From contig NW_013657654.1 of the NCBI RefSeq assembly GCF_000142905.1, positions 327,281 to 391,280 of the forward strand: a stretch of DNA of 64,000 nucleotides, written 5' to 3'. A model generated the notes under the pieces. It was not told the DNA's origin and did not search any database. It saw only the letters and a program-made list of their open reading frames with translations. The stretch is from Thecamonas trahens ATCC 50062 (lineage: Eukaryota; Apusozoa; Apusomonadida; Apusomonadidae). The position numbers and the translations under genes were made by a program. Numbering within the stretch: the first letter of the stretch is position 1; each line of letters starts with the position of its first letter. Positions 51,543-61,743 of this stretch are shown piece after piece.

Positions 51543-52322
51543 TTACGATCGGGTAAACCAGAAGAACCACGGGTATGATGGTGAGGCGACGAAAAAGACG
51601 GCACCAACGGTGATGACGGTAAGCGCCCAGCCGCAGCTGGCGACTGAAGCAGCAAGGGCAAGCTCGCGCCAGCTGCGCCAATTCGAGAGGCCGCCGTAGC
51701 GAGCGATGCGCTGCCATGTGTGGCGGAGACGGGTAAAGGCAAAGTAAGACCCGATGGCGATAATGCGGACAAGGAGAAAGGTAGTCCATGCGGTACCAGG
51801 TGGAGCGATGCACCATGGGCACGATGGGGTCGACGGATCATGGACGTTGCACTTTGCCCAACCTCCAGCCCAATTGAAGGTGCACCCGCACTGAAACATG
51901 ACGCCGCACGATGGGTTGTGGAAGATCCAATCAAAGGCATAGACAGCACCAACCACAGCCATGACCTCCATCGCCAGCCGCCAAGCAGCGTCCTTGCCCA
52001 CGTCAACCGTGCCATCGACGACCACCACACGGACCGACTCTCCACCAGCATCACTCGATCCCAACTCGAGATCATCACCCAGCAACGGAAGCAAGTCATC
52101 AGCGTGTCCACCATCGTGTTGTACTTGTCCACCATCATCATGCTGGGCAATACGACCCAGTCCATTCCAGCCTCCATCAAATGCATGCTTCTTCATCCCC
52201 ATCCCCATCGATCCGCTCACGGGCTCATGCTCTGGCTGCCAGTCTTCAGCCACCTGCGGTTCATGCAGTGGCTGCAGAGCGCTGTTCGTCTGACTGTAGT
52301 CCCTTGCACTAGCTTCGGTCAT
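51543..52322 (-). CDS. unknown membrane protein with CGC...C...CPWC motif
   Basis: ATG 52322-52320 to TAA 51545-51543, 259 residues. The first 110 are low-complexity and acidic/His-rich. A hydrophobic segment follows (MEVMAVVGAVYAFDWIFH), then a dense Cys motif, CGVMFQCGCTFNWAGGWAKC-N-VHDPSTPSCPWC, i.e. C-x5-C-x-C-x10-C-x11-C-x2-C. Two more helices follow (TTFLLVRIIAIGSYFAF, ALTVITVGAVFFVASP). The compact Cys pattern between two helices looks like a conserved metal-binding or disulfide-bonded loop, but no family name can be given. The 190-base tandem repeats lie directly upstream. Confidence 0.65.
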   Translation of the reverse strand: MTEASARDYSQTNSALQPLHEPQVAEDWQPEHEPVSGSMGMGMKKHAFDGGWNGLGRIAQHDDGGQVQHDGGHADDLLPLLGDDLELGSSDAGGESVRVVVVDGTVDVGKDAAWRLAMEVMAVVGAVYAFDWIFHNPSCGVMFQCGCTFNWAGGWAKCNVHDPSTPSCPWCIAPPGTAWTTFLLVRIIAIGSYFAFTRLRHTWQRIARYGGLSNWRSWRELALAASVASCGWALTVITVGAVFFVASPSYPWFFWFTRS

Positions 52323-52387
52323 GGTGGAAGAGTTGAGTGGTTGCTGGACAACTCTAGCCCGTGCCACGCCCCGTCTCCTGCCGGCGT

Positions 52388-52893
52388 CTCCCAGCTGCCG
52401 TGGGTGGCGTCATCTGCGGAGGATACGGTGGAGAATTTTTTGTTGGTGATGTGCGCCGGGCACAGCACCAGTCGCACCAGTCGTGCGCTTGCCGTATTCG
52501 ACCTTGTACTTGTAGAACGTCAAGCCATGCGTAGCTCGCCACTGCTTGGCTTTGTGCCATCGATCCCACGGGCAGTAGCACTCCCAGCTGCCGCGTCATC
52601 TGCGGAGGATACGGTGGAGAATTTTTTGTTGGTGATGTGCGCCGGGCACAGCACCAGTCGCACCAGTCGTGCGCTTGCCGTCATCGACCTTGTACTTGTA
52701 GAACGTCAAGCCATGCGTAGCTCGCCACTGCCTGGCTTTGTGCCATCGATCCCACGGGCAGTAGCACTCCCAGCTGCCGTGGGTGGCGTCATCTGCGGAG
52801 TTGGTGATGTGCGCCGGGCACAGCACAAGTCGCACCAGTCGTGCGCTTGCCGTATTCGACCTTGCACTCGTAGAACGTCAAGCCATGCGTAGC
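52388..52893. repeat. three tandem copies of a ~190-base repeat
   Basis: Copy 1 about 52388-52580 (193 bases). Copy 2 about 52581-52765 lacks the tgggtggc segment. Copy 3 about 52766-52893 lacks the ggatacggtggagaattttt segment and its end. Identity among shared parts is very high. The minus strand of copies 1 and 2 can encode WECYCPWDRWHKAKQWRATH followed by GLTFYKYK, so they may derive from a coding exon. No complete gene is visible. Confidence 0.85.
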
Positions 52894-52956
52894 CTTGCCG
52901 GCTGTTCGACCTTGCACTATCAATCGCTACGGTGAAAGAGTACCAGTGCCGCCATC

Positions 52957-53351
52957 ATGGCCGCGTACGCCAGCGGCGCGTACAACCCGGCGACGTACGA
53001 GGACCCGGCGATGGCGCCCGCCTACCGCCGCAGCGTCGCGCAGCCGTCGAGCAACGACATGACGTGTTTGCTGTCAAGGCGCTCCTCGAGCAGACTGTGC
53101 CGAAGGACAGCGGCCTGCTGGCGAGTGCCTTGCACGCAGCCGTCGCCTTGGACGCGGTGCCCGAGACGCACTACTGCCGCGAGATGTGGAAGGCGACGCG
53201 GGAGATCGGGCGGTTCGACGGCGAAGGGTCCGAGTGGTGCACCGCTGCGCTCTCTGCGCTCGTGGGCATCCCGCTCGACACGAAGCTGGAGCTGCAGCTC
53301 GATCCTAGCCCCAAGGCGTCGTCGCCGCCGCCCACCACTCCGCCAAAGTGA
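52957..53351 (+). CDS. unknown small protein, ~131 residues; one frame break
   Basis: ATG 52957 reads MAAYASGAYNPATYEDPAMA ... SSNDM, then the frame turns non-coding. The next frame continues FAVKALLEQTVPKDSGLLAS ... YCREMWKATREIGRFDGEGSEWC ... LVGIPLDTKLELQLDP to TGA 53351. One extra T in the TTT at about 53067-53069 joins them. The joined protein is helical with two Cys and two Trp. No family was recognised. It lies 108 bases before the next plus-strand gene. Confidence 0.6.
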
Positions 53352-53459
53352 GCGCCGTGCTCTCCCGCTCCCTGCGCCACGCTCTCCAGTTCCCTGTCGC
53401 CGATTCGCCGGAATGTGTGCGAGTTATGCAACACTTTTCGCTGCTTCCCTCCTCCGGCC

Positions 53460-56400
53460 ATGAATGCGCTGCAACAGACGCTCACGCGTCTGCATGCGTT
53501 CTGCCGACCAGTACCGGACAACCCTGCGACAGAGGGGCTCCTCACAGCACCATCGCCGCCACTGACGCAGGTAGAGGCACTGGCAAGTGCGATGAGCTCG
53601 GGTCGGTTGCCACGGCGACATCTTCTCGCCGCGCCTGCACCGCTCCTGGCGGCCTTTCTCAAGCGATCGCTCATGGCACTGCCCGATCCGCTCCTGCCCC
53701 CGGCAGCGTACTCCCTGCTTCTGCCGACGGATTCATCGTCGCCCGATGCATGCGACGCAGACTCTGTGGCAGCAGCCCTGAGCGCTGTTCCGCCGCAAGA
53801 TCTGGCCGTCGTGCTGTCCATCTTTCATCTGGTGCACACGGCGCTGCTTGCGGTGAGAGACGAGCGCGGCGAGGGCGAATACAGTCGGTACCTGCTTGCG
53901 CTCGCAGAAGAGCTCGCGCCACCGCTCCTCCGAGCCGCGGATCTCAAGACGTCTGTGACCAACGCTGGGCGTGCTGTAGCGGTCATGGTCTCGCTTCTCG
54001 ACGTCGATGCGCCATCGTGTGTTGCTGCCAGCGTGCTTGCGCGCGAGAAGAAGCTGAGCGAGTCGCTGGTCATGCCTGAGGTCTTTGGCGCAACGCTGGC
54101 GAAGGAGCATGAGCCCAGCAAGGTACCACCATTTGTGGACGCTGTCTTTGGTGCCGTCCAAACGACGCTGGCCTCGCCGCCGTCTGCGCCGTTGCTGCAC
54201 ACGCTCTGGGGCCTCTTCGTCCCACCGGTGGTTGGGAGCGGAGCGGCCAGCGGCTCGGCCGGCGTCTCGCTCGCCAACGACGTCCGCAAGGCTCGGGCGG
54301 GCATGGCTAAGGCCAAGTCGTGGGCAGACGCACTCAAGGGCAAGTCACCGGTCGTTCTCAGCCTGCTCTTTGTGCAGTACCTCGACGAGCTCGCCACGCC
54401 GCTCATTCCCTACGAGGTGGCGACGGCCGTACTCAGTGCAGGTGGCACAGACCACGCTCCGCTCCTCACCCGCATGCACCCGGTCCACCAGACGGTCCTC
54501 GCCCAGCTGGTGCTCCTCCTTCAGTCGCTGGTTGCCTCGCTTGATGCTGTCGCTGGCTGGGCCAAGTCCATGGTTGGCCGTAAGACAAAGGCGCGATCGT
54601 CGCGGATTAAGGCTCGGACCGCTGAGCTGGCAGCGAGAGTCGATGCCGAAACCTCAGCCTACCGCCTCGCCACTGCGCTCGGCTCGCATCTTTTCGCCTC
54701 TCACCGCATCCCGAGTCGTTGTCGGGCAAGGCGCGCTCGGCTGCTACCGCAGTTATCCGGCAGTGGCTGACCGGCGCTGACAACGCAACGTTCTCGGCCA
54801 TGGCCTCGGCGGCGCGCAACGTGGCGCTCCCGCGGCCACAGACAGACTCGGCTTCAACACTGCCGCAGACGGGCGGCGCGTTGCAGTCGGCCTGTGCATC
54901 AGAGCCAGCCAGCTTGTCGCAGCTGGATCTGCGCGACTCGGCACCCCACCTCGAGTCGTCAACGTCGATGTCGCTGGCTTCAGCGAGCTCAGCCGTACGA
55001 CCGCTCTCGTCGGTCCGCCGCCGGAACAGGCGACTCTCGGACGCGCCGATGTCTGACTTTCTCAAGCGGCGTTCTCGGGACGCGGGCATGAGCGACGACG
55101 GCCAACAACCGGCGATGCTGAGCGTGGGTTTGCCTGGGACCCAGTCTGGACCACCAACGCCAGCATCGGGTCTCGATACACCAGCCTCGTCGATGGCCTC
55201 AGTCCCGCACTCGCCGTCGGTGGCATCAGCGAGCGGGGCCTCGGACCGCTCGCTGCAGCGAGCGTTCTCGTTTGACGACGCTGATGCGGGTTCGGATTCC
55301 GCGGCTCTGTCAACACTACTGGATGCCCTCGCAGCACCGGACGGTCTCGACTTTACCACCATTTACCTTGCCGCAAGCTCGGTGCCGCTGCAAGACACTC
55401 TGGCTGCTATCACCAAGGTGGTAGCTGCGTTTGTTGGCCAGATGGAGCAGCGGTGGCGAGTTCGAAAGCAGTTCCGCCAACCGCAACTTGGCGAGTTGCT
55501 CGGCGCCCTTCTTGTTGTCCTCGATCCGATTGTTGATCACCGCAGGAGTACGGCTGCCGCGACTGAGCTTGGCTCCTTGGAAAGCTGGCTGGCGATGACG
55601 CAGCTGCCGACACACGACGTGGCGTTGTTGCTGCTTGCTTCGTTTGACGCACTGCTTCGTGATGTGGCTCGAAGCGGAGCTGGCCCGACGAACCAAGCTT
55701 TGAGTGCAACGTCAGCTGCGGTGCTGCTTGCCAGGCTGGCGGGCGATGCAGCCGTCCTGGCGTGCAAGGACAAGTCCGGACTGGCGCGCGGGCTTGTGAT
55801 GGCAATTGCGACGTTTCTCGAGTCGGTGTGTGATGCTCTTGGCGGTGCTGGGGCTCAAGCGGCCCGGGCACGCGAGCTACTGGCACCGTGCCTTTCGCAC
55901 CTTTTCGGCGCTCTGACCGAGTGTCTTTGGGTTTGCGAGGTGCGCGAGAGGGAGCTCAACGCGACGCCGAGCATCAATGCCAACTTTGTGTCGCGGACGT
56001 TCCAGGTCCTGCATCAAGTGTGGGGCGCCGTGGTCGGCGCGTTCATCGACGGGGCGCTTGGATCGCCAGCGGCGGCACGCGCGGCCGACACGTTGTATCT
56101 TTATCTGCTGTCATTACTCGAGGTGGACGCACTGCTGTGGACGCAGGACCTCGTGCTGGAGGCGGCGTCACAATGGGTGCTGGAGGCGTCAACCCGAGTC
56201 GGAATCCAGCTGGGATGCCAGGGCGCAGCTCGGGAGCCGTGGACGTCATCGCTCCGCGACGCTGTGCTGGTAGCAGTGGCACAGATGCTCGCGTTTCTCT
56301 CTGACAAGGCCTCTTCGACGCGTCTGACGTATCCAGGCATCCATGCAATCGACGCACATGTGCCAGCCGCACTTGTGCTCCTCGCGCAGCGGCTGGCTGA

Positions 56401-57936
56401 AGACGGCCCAGAGGACGAGGCGACGAACGTGGCGCAACTTCTGGGCGAGGCGCTTGTCGACGCGGCCATGTCGACTGGAGCGCGGCAGCTGCACGCAGTC
56501 TTTACCGCGTCGGCGGTGCTAACGACACCGGCTGTGCTCGGCATAGTTCTCTCCCACGGTGTGACGCGCGGCCTGCTGCCGCTGGCGCGAGACCGAGCAG
56601 AGGCGACCGGGTGCGTTAAGCTTCTGGCCGAGCTCATCGGGTGCGGAGTGCGGCTGGGCGGGCGCGGGGCGGATTTGGAGACGTGGGCGCGCCCAGGTGC
56701 GGCGGCGCTGCTGGCGCTGGCGTCGCGATGGATTGACTTGTTTGTCTCTGTCCCACACGAGCGGCTGTTTGAAGAGACGCTGCTGCTCGAAAAGATGCTG
56801 GGCAAGCCGGAGAGACGGATGCCCGCAAGCACAGAGCTGGCCCAGGATGTTCTGGCACTCGCGGCGGTGCTCGCGGCGTGGTCACCGGCCGAGTCGTCGA
56901 CGAGATCACTCGCACTTGTTCGGCGTTCACTAGAACGGTGCGTGGCACAGGCAGCCGGGTTCGGCGGGGCGCTGCCAAGTCTGGCGCGGGTCTTGCACGA
57001 GGAGCACGTGAGCGGCACTACGCTCGAAGCGCTTCTGCGCGAGTCGTTGGCATCGTTTGGGCCGAGCGTGTGGGCGGCGTGAACGAGGTCTCGCTCTTTC
57101 TCACCGGCGCGTACGCTCTCAGTGACGGGCATGCGCTCCTGGAGCTTGCAAGCGCGCATGCAGAGCAGTGCGCGCCGTCGGCCGGTTATGGAAGCAACGT
57201 GTTCCTGGCCGAGGCTCGGAGTCGATGCGGCGCTGCTGGCGATAGCGCCGGGCTTGGGCGCCTGATGTGGATGGAAGTAGTGTGGACGGCAAAGGGCATA
57301 CCTGTGGCAAGGACACAGCTGGGCAAGGCAAGACTTGTGGCCGTGCTGCAGAACGAGGCGGCTTTGCTGGTGGCCACCATCGACGCGCTTGCAGCGCTCG
57401 AGAGCGGCGGAGCGTGGGACTTGGCACACGAGGTACTTGACGTGCTCGACGCGGTCTACGGCGACTCGCCCAAGGATCGACACGGCATCGCGCTGCGGCG
57501 AACGGGCGTGTACGAGGCAATGGCGTTGTCTGGCGAGCTTGGGCATGTAGCTCTCCCACGATGGGGCGTCATCTACCTCTACACGGGCGAGGACGGCAGC
57601 GAGCACGTGCTCGCACAACTTTCGGTTGGGCGCGAGCCATGCCTTTTGGCAACGCCCGGGCCGGAGCTGACGGCATCGCATGCGCTCTGGCTTGCAGCGC
57701 AGAACTGGCAAGCCGGGCGGTCGCTGGGCACCATGTTGGCGACGGCGACCCACAACGGGTGTGTCGGACATGCAGTTCTCCCGCTTGAGTGCGGAGTCGA
57801 TGGCATGACGTGGATGTACCTCGCCGAGGATGTGATCGAGGTCCACTTTAGTGTCAGCGGATGGAGCGCGCCGTATGTGGCGGATGCGCCTGCGGTATGG
57901 GCCGAGGTCTTTGTGGCTAGCCGAAGCGTCGAGTAA
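53460..57936 (+). CDS. large helical protein with RhoGAP-like N-terminus; two frame breaks
   Basis: Three overlapping frames continue one another: 53460 to about 54712, about 54712 to about 57075, then to TAA 57936. One extra C in the CCC at about 54709-54712 (FASHRIPESLSGKARSAA) and one extra G in GGG near 57071-57073 (SVWGGVNEVSLFLTGAY) join them into about 1,492 residues. The start is MNALQQTLTRLHAFC; the frame is open to 53415, but that codon is GTG. Residues about 45-150 (LLAAFLKRSLMALPDPLLPP ... LSAVPPQDLAVVLSIFHLVH) and about 300-370 (QYLDELATPLIPYEVATAVL) look RhoGAP-like. No arginine finger is seen at the expected place. A Ser/Pro linker and a long helical-repeat region follow, then a beta-rich end (WGVIYLYTGEDGSEHVLAQL). 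Function unknown. Confidence 0.65.
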
Positions 57937-57948
57937 AGGCGGGCGTGA

Positions 57949-60900
57949 TCAGTGGACGTTGACGTGGAGCTGGAAGCCGAGCCGGAGGTACTGAAGCCGA
58001 ACGCGGAGATCCGAGTCGCACAGCTCGAGGGCGCGGCCGAGCATGGCATGGGCTTCGCTCAGCTCACCGTCGTTCAGAAAGTCATCGGCAAGCGCGAGAA
58101 CCTCTGCGTAGATGTCGGCCTTTTCGGCGGTGATGTAGCAGAGACACGGCGTGAACGACTGCTCGCCGTGGGCCTCGAGCTCGGCGCGGTGCGCGGCGCA
58201 CGTCTCTGGATGAATGGTCAGTGTTGGAGCGGCAAGCGCCGGTGATGTGCTGGGCACGGCATTGGGTGTACAGAACGAGTCATCGGCGTCGTCAGAGTTG
58301 CGACGGGTGGGTGTCTGGTTCGGAGTGTGGAACATCGATGGCGTTGTGGGCGAGGACGGAGTGACCGGAGTCGACGGCGCATCGGAGAAGACGTCGGTGC
58401 TGTCGTCGAGGATAGGATGGGCCTGGGCGTCGACCATCGGATTGTTGACACTGTCGGTGCTGTCGTCGAGGGTAGGATGGGCCTGGGCGTCGACCATCGG
58501 GTTATTGACACTGTCGGTGCTGTCGTCGAGGGTAGGCCCATCCAGATCGTCGATAGCGGAGTCGGCCACTCTCTCGACCATAACATCACCAACGCCAAGT
58601 CCATCACAAAGCCCACTGTCGTTATCGCCACTTACCATGCAGGAGCCCGCATCGTTGATGAATGCCAGGTCCTCAGCAGCTGCGGCTAGATGCTCAAAGT
58701 GGACGGCAGCAGCTTTTGAGAAGAGCAGATCGTGGTCGGAGAAGCCGATGAGCGAGGCGGTGCACTCGGCGGCGATGGCGTCGAGCTCGGCGGCAACAGC
58801 CGGAGGAGCCTCGCGTTGCTCGGCATGAAGCGAGTTGAGCTGGTCCATTGTCTGCGACGACGTTGTGTCACCAAGAGCAAAGATGTCGGCAAGGTCCGAC
58901 TTGGTAAAGTAGCGATAGGCGTTGTGGTCTTCGGTGACGGCCTTGATGAGGGTACCCTTGAACACCTGCTTGCGGTAAATCTTCTCCTCGACGGTGCCTG
59001 CGCAGATGAGGCGGAAGACGACTACGTCGCGTGTCTGACCAATCCGGTACGCGCGGTCGACAGCCTGTGCATCCATCGCCGGGTTCCACTGCGGATCAAA
59101 GAGCACGACCCGGTCGGCACCGGTGAGGGTGACCCCGACGCCGCAGCTCTGGGTCGTCATCAACAGGATGAAGATGTCCGAGTCGGCAGCATTGAACGCA
59201 TCGATCCGTCCCTGTCGCTCGGCAGTCGAGCTAACAGAGCCGTCGATCCGCGACCAGGTGTAGCCGTGGGCGGCGATGAGCCCCTGCAGCAGGTCGAGCA
59301 TGCGAAGCGACTGTGAGAAGAGCAGGACTCGGTGGCCGTCGGCAGCCAGCCGGCGGAGAAGCTTGAGCAGAAACACGACCTTACCCGAGGCCATCTCGGC
59401 CATGCCGGGCTCGTTTGCGTCGAGGCCGAGACCGGCCGAGCAGAGTGACGACGAAGCGAGGAGAAACGGATGAGAGCAGATCTTCTTGAGCACGTCAATG
59501 GCCGCCAGTGGCGACTTGGACTGGTTGAGCGTCTCTGCAACCGTGTCCGACTCGAGAAACTGCTCGTAGATAGCATGCTGCGTCGTCGAGAGCGGAATCC
59601 AAGCAATGACGTCCTTCTTCTCCGGCATTTCGGCGGCGACAGCAGCTCCAGCGTGCTCGCGGCCGGTATCGTCGCCCGTCACCGCCCCACTGTCATCACC
59701 GGCGGAAGGCAGAACGTCGGCCTTTTCGCGACGGAGAATGTAGGGAGCGAGCGTCTCGCGTAGCGTGGACGCCAGCGCCGCGCCGCGCCGCTTTTCGTAG
59801 TACGACGCGTCTGACGCTGATGCATCGCGGATCGGGTTGGCATAGAGATTGCGGAACGAAGCGAGGTCGCCGAGAAGGAGCCCATCGGTGAGATAGTCCA
59901 TGAGCGCCCACAGCTCTTCGAGATTGTTCTGGACAGGCGTGCCGGTGAGAATGAGCTTGTGTTTGGCGGAGAGAAGACGGACAGCCCGCGAAATCTGTCG
60001 CGACGCGTTCTTGATCCGGTGGCCCTCGTCAAGAATGACATAGTCAGCAGGTGCAGCGGCGAGGACGCCGGGAGCCGATCGGACGACACCATAGGTGGTG
60101 ACAACAGCACGCGGCCCACCATGTGCGGTAAACTGACTAAATCTACGGGCGCGAGTCTTTGCGCTTCCGCCGTGATGGACAAGGACGTCGAGGCGCGGAG
60201 CCCACTTGGCAAGCTCTGCGCACCACGACTCGACGACAGCGACCGGAACGATGAGCAGAACGAGGTCAAGATCGCGGGCGGCAGCAAGTGACTCGAGGAA
60301 CGATGCCACCTGGACAGTCTTGCCGAGACCCATCTCGTCGGCAAGAATGCCGCCCCCGAGCGACGACGTGTGCAGCGCGTGCATCCACATCACGCCATCC
60401 TGCTGGTAAGCGTACAGCTCCGAGGCGATGGAAAACTCGGGTGGAGCCGCGTCGACAGACTCGGGTGTCGGCGGGTTGTCGGCTGCGCGCGCAACGCCTT
60501 CCGGCGAACGCGGTGGCGTCACGTACTCGTACTCGTACTCGTAGCGACTCTCGCCATGACCGGCCATGAGGCGACGGAACTCGACGTCAAGCTCGTACGA
60601 GTCCTCCGAGTCGGACAATACACTTGCCGCCGGACCAAGGCGCATCGACGGCGGCGGAGTGACAGATGCTGACGGCGAGGGCGATTCCGAGGGCGACGAC
60701 GGTGGCGAGTCGATCGCCAGCGTCGAGAGCGCATTGACCAGCGCATCGAGCTGCGTCACGCGGTCGTCAGCCGAGTCCGAGTCCGACTGCGACTCGGAAT
60801 CAGAGTCAATGACTCGCCGCTTGACCGGTTGCGGTTGCAGCTCCGGCTGCGGGTGAACGGGCGCGTTGGTGCGACCGAGAACTCGGTCGACACTCAGTGC

Positions 60901-61743
60901 ACCGGCAGCAAGCATGGCGTCGATGGCGGCCTGCGAGCGGACGATGGCCTCGATAGGGATGTACTTGCCGGTCAACCACAGCCGGCGCAGGTTGCGGTCC
61001 ATGAGCTCAGCCAACGGCAGCCTGGGCATGACCACAAACTCGACGGCGTAGCCTGCCTCGACCGCCATGGCCACAACAGCCTTCATGCTCGAAATCTTGG
61101 CGTTGGTGTTTCCCCACGCCAGCGGTGTCGCGTTGTCGGACATCAGCCTCTTCATCCGTGCCTGGCACTCACGCACACCGACTCTAATGTTGGTGAACGA
61201 GTACTCGGCACATGTCTCGCTCTCGTTGCGGGCACACAAGCCATGCTTGGACGGAGAAAACCGTGCCAGCGCGTCGACCACCGCTTTCGCCAGCATCTCG
61301 CTCTCCTCGCTCGCGATAGTCGCCTTGAGCTCCTCCCGCAAATCTTCGACGTCGTACCCGATGTGGCGACGCTGAGATTGGCTTGAGTTGGAGATAGAGT
61401 AGCGAGCGTGGTGATGATCTTGGTCGTGATGGTGATGATCTTGGTCGTGGTGGTGATGATCTTGGTCCTGCTCTTCGACGATTTCTGCCAGAGCCGCCTT
61501 GACCAGTCCAACCTGGCTGCGTGGACTGACGTCCTCCCACAGGATGTGGTGATACATGCCATCAGCGTCATCGAGGCAGACATCTACGGCATCGGTCTCG
61601 GTGGCGAGGAAGTGACTCTTCCCCGAGTTGGGCGGGCCGACAGTGATGTACACCACCGGCTTACGTGCATGCATCCCGGCATGCACCTCATCTCCAGCTC
61701 GTCCGTTTGTCACGTCCGCAAGTGGCGTCCATTGCGTCGTCAT
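57949..61743 (-). CDS. ERCC6L: SNF2 ATPase of ERCC6L/PICH type with N-terminal P-loop kinase-like domain
   Basis: One frame of 1,264 residues. The N-terminal domain (about 25-310) has Walker A GPPNSGKS (about 36-43), VCLDDADGMYHHIL, NTNAKISSMKAVVAMAVEAG and GKYIPIEAIVRSQAAIDAML, the layout of a small P-loop kinase (AAA_33-like). After an acidic Ser linker comes the SNF2 motor: GGGILADEMGLGKT (about 460-473), DEGHRIKN, LTGTPVQNNLEELW, FSQSLRMLDLL and AVDRAYRIGQTRDVVVFRL. Next is the PICH-specific stretch YRYFTKSDLADIFALGD ... DQLNSLHAEQREA ... GFSDHDLLFSK. A 20-residue LDDSTDSVNNPMVDAQAHP unit repeats (58391-58532), and a TPR-like end (DDFLNDGELSEAHAMLGRAL) is as in PICH. Codon 61860-61858 is TTG, so ATG 61743 is the start. 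PICH acts on centromeric DNA bridges in animals. Confidence 0.88.
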   Translation of the reverse strand: MTTQWTPLADVTNGRAGDEVHAGMHARKPVVYITVGPPNSGKSHFLATETDAVDVCLDDADGMYHHILWEDVSPRSQVGLVKAALAEIVEEQDQDHHHHDQDHHHHDQDHHHARYSISNSSQSQRRHIGYDVEDLREELKATIASEESEMLAKAVVDALARFSPSKHGLCARNESETCAEYSFTNIRVGVRECQARMKRLMSDNATPLAWGNTNAKISSMKAVVAMAVEAGYAVEFVVMPRLPLAELMDRNLRRLWLTGKYIPIEAIVRSQAAIDAMLAAGALSVDRVLGRTNAPVHPQPELQPQPVKRRVIDSDSESQSDSDSADDRVTQLDALVNALSTLAIDSPPSSPSESPSPSASVTPPPSMRLGPAASVLSDSEDSYELDVEFRRLMAGHGESRYEYEYEYVTPPRSPEGVARAADNPPTPESVDAAPPEFSIASELYAYQQDGVMWMHALHTSSLGGGILADEMGLGKTVQVASFLESLAAARDLDLVLLIVPVAVVESWCAELAKWAPRLDVLVHHGGSAKTRARRFSQFTAHGGPRAVVTTYGVVRSAPGVLAAAPADYVILDEGHRIKNASRQISRAVRLLSAKHKLILTGTPVQNNLEELWALMDYLTDGLLLGDLASFRNLYANPIRDASASDASYYEKRRGAALASTLRETLAPYILRREKADVLPSAGDDSGAVTGDDTGREHAGAAVAAEMPEKKDVIAWIPLSTTQHAIYEQFLESDTVAETLNQSKSPLAAIDVLKKICSHPFLLASSSLCSAGLGLDANEPGMAEMASGKVVFLLKLLRRLAADGHRVLLFSQSLRMLDLLQGLIAAHGYTWSRIDGSVSSTAERQGRIDAFNAADSDIFILLMTTQSCGVGVTLTGADRVVLFDPQWNPAMDAQAVDRAYRIGQTRDVVVFRLICAGTVEEKIYRKQVFKGTLIKAVTEDHNAYRYFTKSDLADIFALGDTTSSQTMDQLNSLHAEQREAPPAVAAELDAIAAECTASLIGFSDHDLLFSKAAAVHFEHLAAAAEDLAFINDAGSCMVSGDNDSGLCDGLGVGDVMVERVADSAIDDLDGPTLDDSTDSVNNPMVDAQAHPTLDDSTDSVNNPMVDAQAHPILDDSTDVFSDAPSTPVTPSSPTTPSMFHTPNQTPTRRNSDDADDSFCTPNAVPSTSPALAAPTLTIHPETCAAHRAELEAHGEQSFTPCLCYITAEKADIYAEVLALADDFLNDGELSEAHAMLGRALELCDSDLRVRLQYLRLGFQLHVNVH

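Noticed and set aside
49558-53351. Programmed ribosomal frameshifting as the cause of the frame breaks
   Set aside because: No common slippery heptamer or downstream structure is evident; a missing homopolymer base explains every site more simply.
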